Below the pieces are notes generated by a model. That model was not told where the DNA came from. It ran no database searches and saw nothing but the letters and a program-made list of their open reading frames with translations. From CBDCCV01 sp965215025 (GTDB lineage Bacteria > Bacteroidota > Rhodothermia > Rhodothermales > Salinibacteraceae), in the NCBI GenBank assembly GCA_965215025.1, contig CBDCCV010000002.1, forward strand, positions 1,875,867 through 1,939,866: 64,000 nucleotides of DNA. The letters are read 5' to 3'. Within the stretch, counting starts at the first letter, position 1. The number at the start of each line of letters is the position of its first letter. Position numbers and translations under genes: made by a program. Below are positions 49,124 to 57,474 of this stretch, in pieces.

Positions 49124-50308
49124 ATGCCGACGACCGCTCAGCCAGCCGCCGCGCTCTCGCCCGATGAACTCCAGCGGTACAGCCGCCACCTGACGCTGCC
49201 CGACGTGGGCCGCCGCGGGCAGGAAAAGCTGAAGGCGGCCTCCGTCCTCGTCGTCGGGGCCGGCGGCCTCGGCTCACCGCTGGCGATGTACCTGGCCGCC
49301 GCCGGCGTGGGCCGCCTCGGACTGGTGGACTTCGACCGCGTCGAGGCGTCGAACCTCCATCGGCAGCTGCTCTACGCCACCCAGGACGTGGGCCGGCCCA
49401 AGCTCGAAGCCGCCCGCGAGCGCCTTCAGAGCATCAACCCGCACGTCCGGGTCGATCTGCACGAGACGTACCTCACCTCCGAGAACGCGCTGAGCATCAT
49501 CGGCGGGTACGACCTCGTAGCCGATGGGACCGATAACTTCCCCACGCGCTACCTGGTCAACGACGCCTGCGTGATGGCGGGCGTGCCGAACGTGTACGCC
49601 TCCATCTTCCGCTTCGAGGGGCAGGTCTCCGTCTTCGCTACGGAGGACGGGCCGTGCTACCGCTGCCTTTACGCCGAACCGCCGCCGCCCGGCCTCGTCC
49701 CGTCCTGCGCCGAGGGCGGCGTCCTGGGCGTTCTGCCTGGCCTCGTGGGCACGATGCAAGCCACCGAGGTGGTGAAGATGATCCTGGGCGCGGGCGAGCC
49801 GCTCATCGGGCGCCTCTTGATGATCGACACGCTCGCGGCGGATTTCCGCACGCTCACCGTCGGCAAAAATCCGGACTGCCCGGTGTGCGGTGAAAACCCT
49901 TCGCAGACGGAACTGATTGACTACGAGGCGTTTTGCGGCCTTCCGCCCGCCCCCTCTAACGGAGCCGAGAACGAAGCCATGAGCGAGATCCCCGAGACGA
50001 CCGTGCAGGACCTCAAAAAGCGCCGCGACGAGGGCACCGCGCCCTTCGTCCTGGACGTGCGCCAGCCCCACGAAGCCGAGATCGCCGACATCGGCGCCGA
50101 CCAGCTTATCCCCGTTGAGGAGCTTGAGGGGCGCCTTGGCGAACTTCAGGCCGAGCCGGGCCAGGAGATCATCGTCCACTGCCGCACGGGCGGGCGCTCG
50201 GGCGAGGCGACGAAGCTCCTGCGCGCCAAAGGCTACGACGCCAAAAACCTCAAAGGCGGCACCACGGCCTGGAGCGAAGAGATTGACTCCAGCGTGCCGA
50301 CGTACTGA
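49124..50308 (+). CDS. E1-like adenylyltransferase with C-terminal rhodanese domain (MoeZ/MoeB-R type)
   Basis: 394 residues from ATG 49124 (GTG 49115 possible). The ThiF/MoeB domain: RYSRHLTLPDVGRRGQEKL, nucleotide loop GAGGLG at 45-50, and DFDRVEASNLHRQLLY. It continues with ADGTDNFPTRYLVNDAC, zinc pairs CYRC and CPVC, and active Cys in LVPSCAEGGVLG. The rhodanese domain (about 288-394) has active Cys in IVHCRTGGRSG. Such fusions activate and sulfurate the C-terminus of MoaD/ThiS-like proteins for molybdopterin, thiamine or cysteine synthesis. Partners are not in the window. Confidence 0.9.
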   Translation: MPTTAQPAAALSPDELQRYSRHLTLPDVGRRGQEKLKAASVLVVGAGGLGSPLAMYLAAAGVGRLGLVDFDRVEASNLHRQLLYATQDVGRPKLEAARERLQSINPHVRVDLHETYLTSENALSIIGGYDLVADGTDNFPTRYLVNDACVMAGVPNVYASIFRFEGQVSVFATEDGPCYRCLYAEPPPPGLVPSCAEGGVLGVLPGLVGTMQATEVVKMILGAGEPLIGRLLMIDTLAADFRTLTVGKNPDCPVCGENPSQTELIDYEAFCGLPPAPSNGAENEAMSEIPETTVQDLKKRRDEGTAPFVLDVRQPHEAEIADIGADQLIPVEELEGRLGELQAEPGQEIIVHCRTGGRSGEATKLLRAKGYDAKNLKGGTTAWSEEIDSSVPTY

Positions 50309-50312
50309 TTTT

Positions 50313-50345
50313 CGTTGACGGCGGACGGCAGACGACCGACGACGT
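50313..50345. repeat. Heptameric GACGA-type repeat, left arm
   Basis: TTGACGG, CGGACGG, CAGACGA, CCGACGA in tandem after the moeB-like stop. It pairs with the CGTCGT-type heptamers at 50474-50508 across a 128-base gap. Confidence 0.6.
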
Positions 50346-50395
50346 TCAACGAGCAGGCGGTATCGTAGCTGACCGCCGCCACCGACCGCCCGCGC

Positions 50396-50432
50396 GTCCC
50401 CTCTCCCTTGATGGGAGGGGGAATTCGGTCCT
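50396..50432. repeat. CCCCTCTCCC-TTGATG-GGAGGGGG palindrome
   Basis: A short CCCTCTCCC-type hairpin nested between the two heptameric arms of the 50313-50508 spacer. Confidence 0.6.
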
Positions 50433-50473
50433 CACCGGCGACGCTAATCAAACGCTCTGAGCCGGCTTTTCAG

Positions 50474-50508
50474 GGCCGTCGTCTTTCGTCCGTCGTCGGT
50501 CGTCCCTG
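50474..50508. repeat. Heptameric CGTCGT-type repeat, right arm
   Basis: CCGTCGT, CTTTCGT, CCGTCGT, CGGTCGT heptamers, complementary to the 50313 arm. The convergent genes on either side end close to it. Confidence 0.6.
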
Positions 50509-50511
50509 CCG

Positions 50512-51330
50512 TCACGCGCGTACGCCGGCCAGGGCGCTGAGCGGGACGGTGTACGCGCCGAAGTGCTCCTCGTCGTGCGCGCGGTGGCCGTGGTAGTCGG
50601 AGCCGCCCGTTTCGATGAGGTTCAGGGCGCGGGCGCGGTCGTGGTAGTAGCGCGTGAGGGCGGCGTCGTGCGAGGGGTGCACCACCTCGATGCCGTCCAG
50701 GCCGGAGCGCACGAGCGCACGGAGCGTCTCCTCGGAGGTCCAGTGGCCCGGATGCGCCAGGACGCCGAGGCCGCCCGCCGCGTGCAGCAACGCCAGCGCC
50801 TCGGCGGCGGGGAAGACCGGCTTCGCCACAAAGGCCGGTCCGCCGTCCGCGATGTAGCGCTCGAACGCCTCCTGCTCGGTGCCCACGTGCCCTCCGGCGA
50901 CGAGCGCGGCGGCCACGTGCGGGCGGCCGAGGGCGGCTTCGGCTGAGGCCTGCGCTTCCACGTCCTCGAACGCGAGCGGGACGCCCAGCACGCGAAGCCG
51001 CTCGGCCATGCCACGGGCGCGCTCCCGCCGTGCTCTTTTGAAGCGGACCAGGTGCGCGCGCAGCCCGCCGTCCTCCGTGTCGAAGCCGTAGCCCAAAAGG
51101 TGCACCTCGCGCTCGTCCACACTTACGCTCAGTTCCACGCCCGTCACCACCTCGACGCCGCACGCTTGGCCCGCCGCCTGCGCCTCGGCCACGCCGTCTA
51201 CCGTGTCGTGATCGGTGACGGCAAGGGCGCTGAGGCCGGCGGCCTCGGCCTTGCGGACGAGCGCCTGCGGGGTAAGCTGCCCGTCGGAATAGCAGGTGTG
51301 CGTGTGGAGATCGGCGCGAGGGGCGTTCAT
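50512..51330 (-). CDS. PHP-domain phosphoesterase (RNase AM / nucleoside bisphosphatase-like)
   Basis: 272 residues from ATG 51330. The N-terminal metal site RADLHTHTCYSDG, then ALAVTDHDTVDGVAEA, GVELSV, GRPHVAAAL and GVLAHPGHW, with the C-terminal ETGGSDYHGH. This is the YciV-like PHP family that hydrolyses 3',5'-nucleoside bisphosphates or short RNA ends. The open frame extends to 51495 but the extra part has no family match. The start is divergent from the HIT gene, 163 bases away. Confidence 0.88.
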   Translation of the reverse strand: MNAPRADLHTHTCYSDGQLTPQALVRKAEAAGLSALAVTDHDTVDGVAEAQAAGQACGVEVVTGVELSVSVDEREVHLLGYGFDTEDGGLRAHLVRFKRARRERARGMAERLRVLGVPLAFEDVEAQASAEAALGRPHVAAALVAGGHVGTEQEAFERYIADGGPAFVAKPVFPAAEALALLHAAGGLGVLAHPGHWTSEETLRALVRSGLDGIEVVHPSHDAALTRYYHDRARALNLIETGGSDYHGHRAHDEEHFGAYTVPLSALAGVRA

Positions 51331-51493
51331 GAAGGCGGGATGTGTCACGCGAAAGCAAAAGGGCCTTCTGCAACCTCTGCGCTGTGGGGATGTTTTGCCG
51401 GCGCCCCGATCCGCCGATGAACTGCGTGGCGTGTGCTGAGTTGATAGAGGCCGCCCCCCCCTCTTTCCCGCCTGCCGCCTTTCTTCTGCTCCC

Positions 51494-52012
51494 ATGCGCG
51501 ATCAGATGTGGAGTCCGTGGCGCTCGGCCTACATCGAGCGGGCCGAGGGGGAAAAGGCCACCGCCGGTCAGGGATCGGTGTTTGCGCGGCGCGAGGCCGA
51601 AGGGGACGACGAGAAGAACCTCATCGTGTGGCGCGGCGCGCACGTCTTCGTCATCATGAACCTTTACCCGTACAACAACGGGCACCTGCTGATCGTCCCC
51701 TACCGCGAGGTGGCTCGCTACGAGGACTTGACGGCGGACGAGCAGATCGCCATTGCGCAGGCTACGGAGCGCTGCATCCGATGGCTACGGCGCGCACTCA
51801 ATCCGGAGGGGTTCAACGTGGGGATGAACCTCGGGGCCGCTGCCGGCGCGGGCATCCCGGAGCATCTGCACGTGCACGTGGTCCCGCGCTGGCGCGGCGA
51901 CACGAACTTCATGCCCACCACCGCCGACGTCAAGGTCATCCCCGAAGCGCTCCAGGCCACGTACCGCAAGCTGCGCGCCGAGGCCTCCAGCGAGGCTTCG
52001 GCCGACGGCTGA
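51494..52012 (+). CDS. HIT-family nucleotide hydrolase/phosphorylase
   Basis: 172 residues. The HIT triad HLHVHVVPR (H124/H126/H128) is preceded by MNLGAAAGAGIPE. The N-terminal WSPWRSAYIERA and PYNNGHLLIVPYREVARYED match the ApaHIT/AP4A phosphorylase-like group that acts on dinucleoside polyphosphates. Divergent from the PHP gene; a tandem 15-base repeat follows. Confidence 0.9.
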   Translation: MRDQMWSPWRSAYIERAEGEKATAGQGSVFARREAEGDDEKNLIVWRGAHVFVIMNLYPYNNGHLLIVPYREVARYEDLTADEQIAIAQATERCIRWLRRALNPEGFNVGMNLGAAAGAGIPEHLHVHVVPRWRGDTNFMPTTADVKVIPEALQATYRKLRAEASSEASADG

Positions 52013-52022
52013 CGCGCGCCTC

Positions 52023-52052
52023 GCTATCTTTATCTTTGCTATCTTTATCTTT
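52023..52052 (+). repeat. Tandem 15-base repeat with Bacteroidota -7-like TATCTTT
   Basis: GCTATCTTTATCTTT occurs twice head to tail. The junction contains TATCTTTG (52031-52038), which fits the Bacteroidota -7 box TAnnTTTG. No -33 TTTG was found at the right distance. It may be a promoter region for the next gene, whose ATG is about 100 bases downstream. Confidence 0.55.
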
Positions 52053-52152
52053 TGCCCGGCGTTGCACCCTGCGCCCGTTCAAGGCGTACGCTGAGGCGAA
52101 AAGCCTGTATGCCGGGCGGCTCGCCGCGCTACTTGCTCATCTTCTTTTCTAC

Positions 52153-53337
52153 ATGTCCAGTCCGCTTCCACGCCCTGCCTCCTCGTCGCCCCAGAGGCGG
52201 TCCCGCAGCAACGGGGCCGCGCCTGCGGAGGCCGTGTCGCTGTGGCACGTGGCGTGGCCGGTGCTCTTGAGCCTCGTGGTGCTCGGGCTGATCGGCTACT
52301 TCACCTTCGAGCCGGGGGCGCTGCGGCAGATGGTGCGGACGATGAACCCGTGGCTCTTGGCCGCCGCCGCCGGGATGACGGCGCTCCAGGTCGTCTTCGG
52401 CGGGTGGCGCTTCCAGTACATCGCGCGCGGGCGGCTGGGGCTGACGGCCGGCATCCGGGCGCAGCTGGCGTGGCACTTCTTCTCCAACGTGACGCCCTCG
52501 GCGGTGGGCGGCGGGCCGCCGGCGGCGCTCTACATCGCCCACGCGCAGCGCATCCCCGTAGGCGAGGCGACGGCGTTCATGCTCTTCGCCATGCTCCTGG
52601 ACCAGTTCTGGCTCATCCTCTCGATCCCGCTCCTCTTCGTGGCGGCGCTCTACGTAGACCTCTTTCCGGCTTCCATCGGCGCGGTGGGGATGTGGACGTT
52701 TGCGGCGTGCTTCCTCGGGCTGATGACGTGGTCCCTCCTCTTCACCTACGCCACGCTCGTCCGGCCCGACCTGCTCGAACGCCTGGCCGACTGGGTGTTT
52801 CGGATGCGCCTCCTGCAGCGCTTCCGCGAGCGGGTGACTGAGGAGATGCGCCAGCTCAGCCGCCGCGCGAAGACGCTGCGCCAGCAGCCGCCGCGCTTCT
52901 ACGCGGGCGGCTTTCTCATCACCGCCGCGCTGTGGCTCACGCGCTACCTGCTCGTCCTCTTCGTGGTGTGGAGCGTCTTCCCCGGCGTGGACCAGTGGCT
53001 CGTCCTCCTGCGCACGGCGGCGCTGACGACCACCTCGCTCGTCCTTCCCACGCCCGGCGGCGCGGGCGGCCTTGAAGGCCTCTACGCGCTTTTCATCGGG
53101 CCGCTCCTGCCGGCTAAGGCGCTCATGGCGCCCACGCTCCTGGCCTGGCGCCTTTTGGGCTACTACGTCTTCATCGCCCTGGGCGCGTACCTCTTCACCC
53201 GCCACGTGCAGGCGGCCTGGCGCCACCGCCACGGCGAGGGCGGCGATGGCGCGCCGCCGCCGACCGCCGCCTCCGACGCCCGGAAGCGCTCCGCTGAGGA
53301 CGCGCCGCCTCTCCTGCACGACTCCTCCGTCTCGTAG
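52153..53337 (+). CDS. Flippase-like integral membrane protein (LPG synthase TM / UPF0104 type)
   Basis: 394 residues from ATG 52153. Hydrophobic segments run throughout, with about seven to eight membrane helices. Signature motifs: SNVTPSAVGGGPPAALYIA and SLVLPTPGGAGGLEGLYALF (the paired SxxxP-GG and PTPGGxGxxE motifs). The C-terminal 50 residues are charged. Family members move lipid head groups or lipids across membranes; the substrate is unknown here. The open frame begins inside the HIT gene, but that part is out of register with any family. Confidence 0.85.
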   Translation: MSSPLPRPASSSPQRRSRSNGAAPAEAVSLWHVAWPVLLSLVVLGLIGYFTFEPGALRQMVRTMNPWLLAAAAGMTALQVVFGGWRFQYIARGRLGLTAGIRAQLAWHFFSNVTPSAVGGGPPAALYIAHAQRIPVGEATAFMLFAMLLDQFWLILSIPLLFVAALYVDLFPASIGAVGMWTFAACFLGLMTWSLLFTYATLVRPDLLERLADWVFRMRLLQRFRERVTEEMRQLSRRAKTLRQQPPRFYAGGFLITAALWLTRYLLVLFVVWSVFPGVDQWLVLLRTAALTTTSLVLPTPGGAGGLEGLYALFIGPLLPAKALMAPTLLAWRLLGYYVFIALGAYLFTRHVQAAWRHRHGEGGDGAPPPTAASDARKRSAEDAPPLLHDSSVS

Positions 53338-53361
53338 CACATCGTCTCGCAACGCTCGCCC

Positions 53362-54399
53362 ATGCCGCCCCCCGCCGAACGCCGCCGCGCCGCCGAGGCG
53401 TACGACTTCCGCCCGGCCCATCCGCACCTGCGCGTGGGCACGGCCAGCGACCGCTACGCCGGCTGGATCGGGCAGATCTACCCCGAGGGCACGAGCGTCT
53501 CCACACGCAAACGCACCCTCGGCGGCAAGCCCTTCGAGGAAGGCAAGGTGCCCGTCGAGTCCGTGCGCGACTACTTTGAGCACTTCTCCGTCCTGGAGAT
53601 CGACTTCACGTTCTACCGCCCGCTTTTGGAAGACGACGGCGAGCCGGCCTCTTCGAGCTTTTTCCCCTTGCAGAAGTACGCCGAGCACGCGCCCTCGGAC
53701 GCCGTCTTCCTGCTCAAGGCGCCGCAGCAGTTCTTCGCGCGCACGCTCCGGCGCGGCTCCGGCTTCGAGGCCAACGCCGACTTCCTCGACGCCGAGGGTT
53801 ACGTCCGCCGCTTCCACGAACCCGCGCAGAAGCTCCTGGGCGAGCGCCTCGGCGGCGTGCTGTTTCAGCAGGAGTACCAGCGCGTCGGGAGCAGCCCCGG
53901 CTCTGAGGAGAATGTCGAAGCGCTCGACGAGTTCTTCCGCCAGCTTCCGGAGGGCGGGCCGCAGGCGCACCTCGAACTCCGCTCCGAGCACCTGTTGACC
54001 GAGGGGTACTTCGACTGGCTCGCGCGGCGCGGCCTCGGCTTCGTGTTCAGCCATTGGACGTGGCTGCCGCCCATCCGCGAGCAGTGGCGGCGGTGCGGCG
54101 AGCGCTTCACCGCCGCCGACGGCCAAGCCATCGCCCGCCTCCTCACCCCGCGCAACATGAAGTACGCCGACGCCTACGCCGAGGCGCACCCCTTCGACAA
54201 GCCCGTGCCGGCGCTGAGCGAGACGCCCGAGGCACGCGACATGGTCCTCGACGCCACCGCGCTCGTCTTCCAGGCCGAGGCGCAGAATGCCATGCTCAAC
54301 CTCATCTGCAACAACCGCGCGTGGGGCAACGCCCCGGACCTGGCGCGCGCCGCCGTCGGCCGCGTCCTGGACGAAGAGGAGAAGCGCGCGCGAGCTTAA
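53362..54399 (+). CDS. DUF72-family protein
   Basis: 345 residues of the TIM-barrel-like DUF72 family. HLRVGTASDRYAGWIGQIYP, VRDYFEHFSVLEIDFTFYRP, FLLKAPQQFFARTLRRGSGF and GGVLFQQEYQRVG are recognisable. The C-terminus includes FSHWTWLPPIREQW and AEAQNAMLNLICNNRAWGNA. Function unknown. Co-directional with the flippase-like gene, 24 bases away. Confidence 0.85.
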   Translation: MPPPAERRRAAEAYDFRPAHPHLRVGTASDRYAGWIGQIYPEGTSVSTRKRTLGGKPFEEGKVPVESVRDYFEHFSVLEIDFTFYRPLLEDDGEPASSSFFPLQKYAEHAPSDAVFLLKAPQQFFARTLRRGSGFEANADFLDAEGYVRRFHEPAQKLLGERLGGVLFQQEYQRVGSSPGSEENVEALDEFFRQLPEGGPQAHLELRSEHLLTEGYFDWLARRGLGFVFSHWTWLPPIREQWRRCGERFTAADGQAIARLLTPRNMKYADAYAEAHPFDKPVPALSETPEARDMVLDATALVFQAEAQNAMLNLICNNRAWGNAPDLARAAVGRVLDEEEKRARA

Positions 54400-54414
54400 G
54401 CGCTTGGGCCGTTT

Positions 54415-55473
54415 TCAGGAGCGCGGCGGCGGGGCCGGCTGCCGGAGCGCCAACGTGGCGAACGCGCGTGGCACGGGCAGGTCGGCCACGGTGCGCAGGC
54501 CGGGGGCCGCCTGCGCCACCAGCCCCGCCGCGTTCACCAGCGCCGCCACGGTGGCTGTGTCTCCGAAGATGCCGCCGCGCACGACGAGGTCGATGGGCGG
54601 ACGGCCCGTGACGCGGACGGCGTCGCGCGGCGCCTCGGCCCCGACGTACATCTTCAGATCCAGCGTGAGGCGTTCCTCACCACCGATGTACCCGGCGATG
54701 GCGTGATGGATGCCGGCCACTTCGCCTTTCTGTACTGAGACGTGCGGCGTCGCGTGCGCCTCGTCGGCAATCACGGGCTGGAGCGTTTCGTCGATCTCGT
54801 CCAGCGGCCAGCCCAGCGCGTCGGCCACCAGGAGCAGCGACTCGCGCAGGCCGATGTGGCCGAACGTGCCCGTGGCCTTTTTCTCCTCAAAGGCGGCCCG
54901 GCTCAGGCCCGCCCCCACCTTGCGCTGGAGCGGCCCCCGGCGCTCGCCCGCGTCCACCACCCGCTCGACCTCGACGCGCTCCACGCCGATGCAGGCGCCC
55001 GTAGCCATGAGCGCCAGCGTGTCCATGGCGTAGCCGGGGTTGACGCCGGTGCCGAGGACGACCACGCCATTCCGCCGGGCCGCCGCGTCGAGTTCGGCAG
55101 CGCGCTCGGGGTGGCGCTCGTACGGGAAGGACAGCTCCTCGGTGGAGGAGACGACGTGCGCGCCGGCGTCCAGGCATTGGAGCAGCTGGTCCTGCACGCG
55201 CTCCAGGAAAGAGGTCGTCGTGTGCAGCACCACGTCCGGCCGGGCCTCAGCCAGCGTCCGCTCGGCGTCGTCGGAAACGAGCACGCCGGTGGGTGCGTCG
55301 CGGTCCAGCAGGTCGGCCACGTCGCGCCCCGCCTTCTCCGGGTCGATGTCGATGGCGCCGACGAGCCGGACGTGGCCGGCGTCCGCTTTGCCGAGCACCG
55401 CGCGGGCCGTCTCCCTCCCGATGGGGCCGAGGCCGTACTGAACGATGCGGAGGGGCGCGTTCTGGGTGGGCAT
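54415..55473 (-). CDS. Dihydrodipicolinate-reductase-like / diaminopentanoate dehydrogenase-like oxidoreductase
   Basis: 352 residues. Rossmann NAD(P) motif RIVQYGLGPIGRETARAVL, AIDIDPEKAGRDVADLL, and VVLHTTTSFLERVQDQLLQ with VSSTEELSFPYERHPERA. GVVVLGTGVNPGYAMDTLAL is the typical GTGVNPGY motif of the OrdH-like family (2,4-diaminopentanoate dehydrogenase, DapB-related). The substrate is uncertain. It is the last gene of the minus-strand SusC-SusD-hydrolase operon, 68 bases after the hydrolase. Confidence 0.82.
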   Translation of the reverse strand: MPTQNAPLRIVQYGLGPIGRETARAVLGKADAGHVRLVGAIDIDPEKAGRDVADLLDRDAPTGVLVSDDAERTLAEARPDVVLHTTTSFLERVQDQLLQCLDAGAHVVSSTEELSFPYERHPERAAELDAAARRNGVVVLGTGVNPGYAMDTLALMATGACIGVERVEVERVVDAGERRGPLQRKVGAGLSRAAFEEKKATGTFGHIGLRESLLLVADALGWPLDEIDETLQPVIADEAHATPHVSVQKGEVAGIHHAIAGYIGGEERLTLDLKMYVGAEAPRDAVRVTGRPPIDLVVRGGIFGDTATVAALVNAAGLVAQAAPGLRTVADLPVPRAFATLALRQPAPPPRS

Positions 55474-55541
55474 CTCTTTCTTTTTGAGCTTGGGGCAGAC
55501 GGTGCGGAAGCGCGAATCGTGTTCTTGGCGGCGCTCCGTTT

Positions 55542-57413
55542 CTACGGGTTGTCCTCAGATGGCGGGCTGCCGCGCAGGGCGCGGTGCACGGCGCGGGCGA
55601 TCTCGGCGCCGAGGCGGGCCGAGGCGTCCTGGTCCTCCAGCCCTTCGGTGAGGACGACGAGCACATACGGCGGCCCGGCTTCGGGATAGACGATGGCTGC
55701 GTCGTGGTGGATCTCCGTGATCCAGCCCGTCTTGTGCGCCACGCGCGTGCCGGTGGGCAGCCCGGCAGGGATCATCGCGTTGTGCTCCTGCGCCATCAGC
55801 ACCTCGATCATGGCGCTGTCGGCCTCCGGCGAGACGGCGCGGCCCTCTGTCAGCGCCTCCAGCAGCGCGGCCAGGTCGCGGGCGGTGGCCGTGTTGCTCA
55901 GGCCCTGCCGGTAGGCCTTGATGTCCTCGACGCCGCGCAAGACCTCCATCTGCTCTGCTCCAAGCCTCTCGATGGTCGCTTGCACGGAGTCGGGGGTGAC
56001 GAGGGCGATGAGCAGGTTCGTGGCCAGGTTCGAGGAGCGGGTGATCATGCGCCGGGCCAGCTCGCGGATCGCCACCTTCTGGCCCAGGCGCTCGTAGAGC
56101 GCGGCGTCGGAGTCGTCTTCGATCCGGTACTCAGAGCCGTCCACGATAGAGCGGAAGCGGTTCTCGACCATGATCGAGTCCTCGAGCGCAAAAGCCCCGC
56201 GCTCGGCCTGGCGGAAAAGCTCGATCAGCACGGGCACCTTCATCGTCGAGGCCGCGTGGAAGCGGCGGTCGGCGTTCAGGTGCGCGGTCATGCCGGTGGC
56301 CGGGTTGCGCACGGCCACGCCGACGACTGCCTCCGGGTAGCGGCTGGCGATCTGCTGGAGCGCAGCCTTGAGGCTTTCGTCACGCACCGGCGCGGCGGAC
56401 GTGGAGGGGGCCAGCGGCTGCCAATCGGACGCCGGCTCGAAGTGGTTCCACAGCGTGCGGCTGACGGCGCGGATGAGCGCGAGGCCTTCGTTGTCCGACG
56501 TCGAGCGCGTGTCCTCCAGCGCGTCGGTGATGACGGTGAAGACGTAGTCGCCGTGCGGTGCGTTCACCAAGACGACTTCGGAACGCGACCTTTCCACCCA
56601 GCCTTGCTTGGAGGCGGCCTGCACCGTGGGCGGGATTTGCGAGAGCGCCTCGTCGTCCCAGTAGCTGCGCGCGAGGGCGCGGTACATCTCCTGGCTCGCC
56701 TCGGGGCTGACGGCCTCGCCTTGGCGGATCGCCACGAGCATCTCGGCCATCTCGCGCGGCGTGGTCTGCCCCCAGCCGTAGCGCTCAAAAGCTTCGGCGC
56801 GGGAGAGCAGACCGGAGTTCACGCGCGTCTTCTCGAAGCCGTGCGCGGTAAGCCAGGCGTTCACGGCCAGGCTGCCGCGCCCCCACCGGCGCGTGAAGAG
56901 GCTATCGGCCTCGGCGGTAACGCCCGCCGCCGTGCCGACGAGCTGCTTAAGCCAGAGGGCGGCGGTGTTGTCGCTCACGGTGAGCATGAGCATGACGGCC
57001 TCGCCGAGCGTGATCTGCGCGCCGTCCTCGAACCGCACGAGGAGGTCTTCGGGCGCGTCGTAGCGCAGCGAGTCGCGGAAGGTGAGCGCTTGGTCGAGGG
57101 CGAGCGTGCCGTTTTCAATCTGCGCGAACGTCGCCAGCAGGATGGGCACCTTGACGAGACTGGCGGTGGGGAAGAGCGAGTCGGCGTGGAGGGCGGCTGT
57201 GCGCCCTGAGGGCAGGTGCCGCGCGTAGACGCCGACGCGGCCCCGGAAGCCTTCGGTAAGCTCTTCCAGCTTCTCTTGCAGCGCCGCATCGCGGTGCGGC
57301 GGCGGGGCCTGCTGCTGTGCCCGCGCGGGTCCCCCCAGCGCGCCCGCTGCCATCAGCGCGGCCGAGAGCAGCAGCAGGCACGGGCACCGGGGCCACAGGT
57401 AGAGGGTTCCCAT
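55542..57413 (-). CDS. Exported tandem beta-lactamase-like serine hydrolase
   Basis: 623 residues from ATG 57413, with a signal peptide (PCLLLLSAALMAAGALGGPA). Two class A-like domains. Domain 1 (about 45-325): SxxK as SLVK at 85-88, SDN at 147-149, KQG at 269-271 where KTG is expected. Domain 2 (about 350-620): STMK at 389-392, SSN at 460-462, KTG at 561-563. Such duplicated serine hydrolases are unusual. Whether they are beta-lactamases, esterases or peptidases is open. The gene follows susD by 61 bases. Confidence 0.82.
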   Translation of the reverse strand: MGTLYLWPRCPCLLLLSAALMAAGALGGPARAQQQAPPPHRDAALQEKLEELTEGFRGRVGVYARHLPSGRTAALHADSLFPTASLVKVPILLATFAQIENGTLALDQALTFRDSLRYDAPEDLLVRFEDGAQITLGEAVMLMLTVSDNTAALWLKQLVGTAAGVTAEADSLFTRRWGRGSLAVNAWLTAHGFEKTRVNSGLLSRAEAFERYGWGQTTPREMAEMLVAIRQGEAVSPEASQEMYRALARSYWDDEALSQIPPTVQAASKQGWVERSRSEVVLVNAPHGDYVFTVITDALEDTRSTSDNEGLALIRAVSRTLWNHFEPASDWQPLAPSTSAAPVRDESLKAALQQIASRYPEAVVGVAVRNPATGMTAHLNADRRFHAASTMKVPVLIELFRQAERGAFALEDSIMVENRFRSIVDGSEYRIEDDSDAALYERLGQKVAIRELARRMITRSSNLATNLLIALVTPDSVQATIERLGAEQMEVLRGVEDIKAYRQGLSNTATARDLAALLEALTEGRAVSPEADSAMIEVLMAQEHNAMIPAGLPTGTRVAHKTGWITEIHHDAAIVYPEAGPPYVLVVLTEGLEDQDASARLGAEIARAVHRALRGSPPSEDNP

Positions 57414-57474
57414 CGGGGATCGTCGCGGTTCTCTCCGGTGCAGGAGCGCTCCTGCGTTGCGGGCGGGGCGTGCG

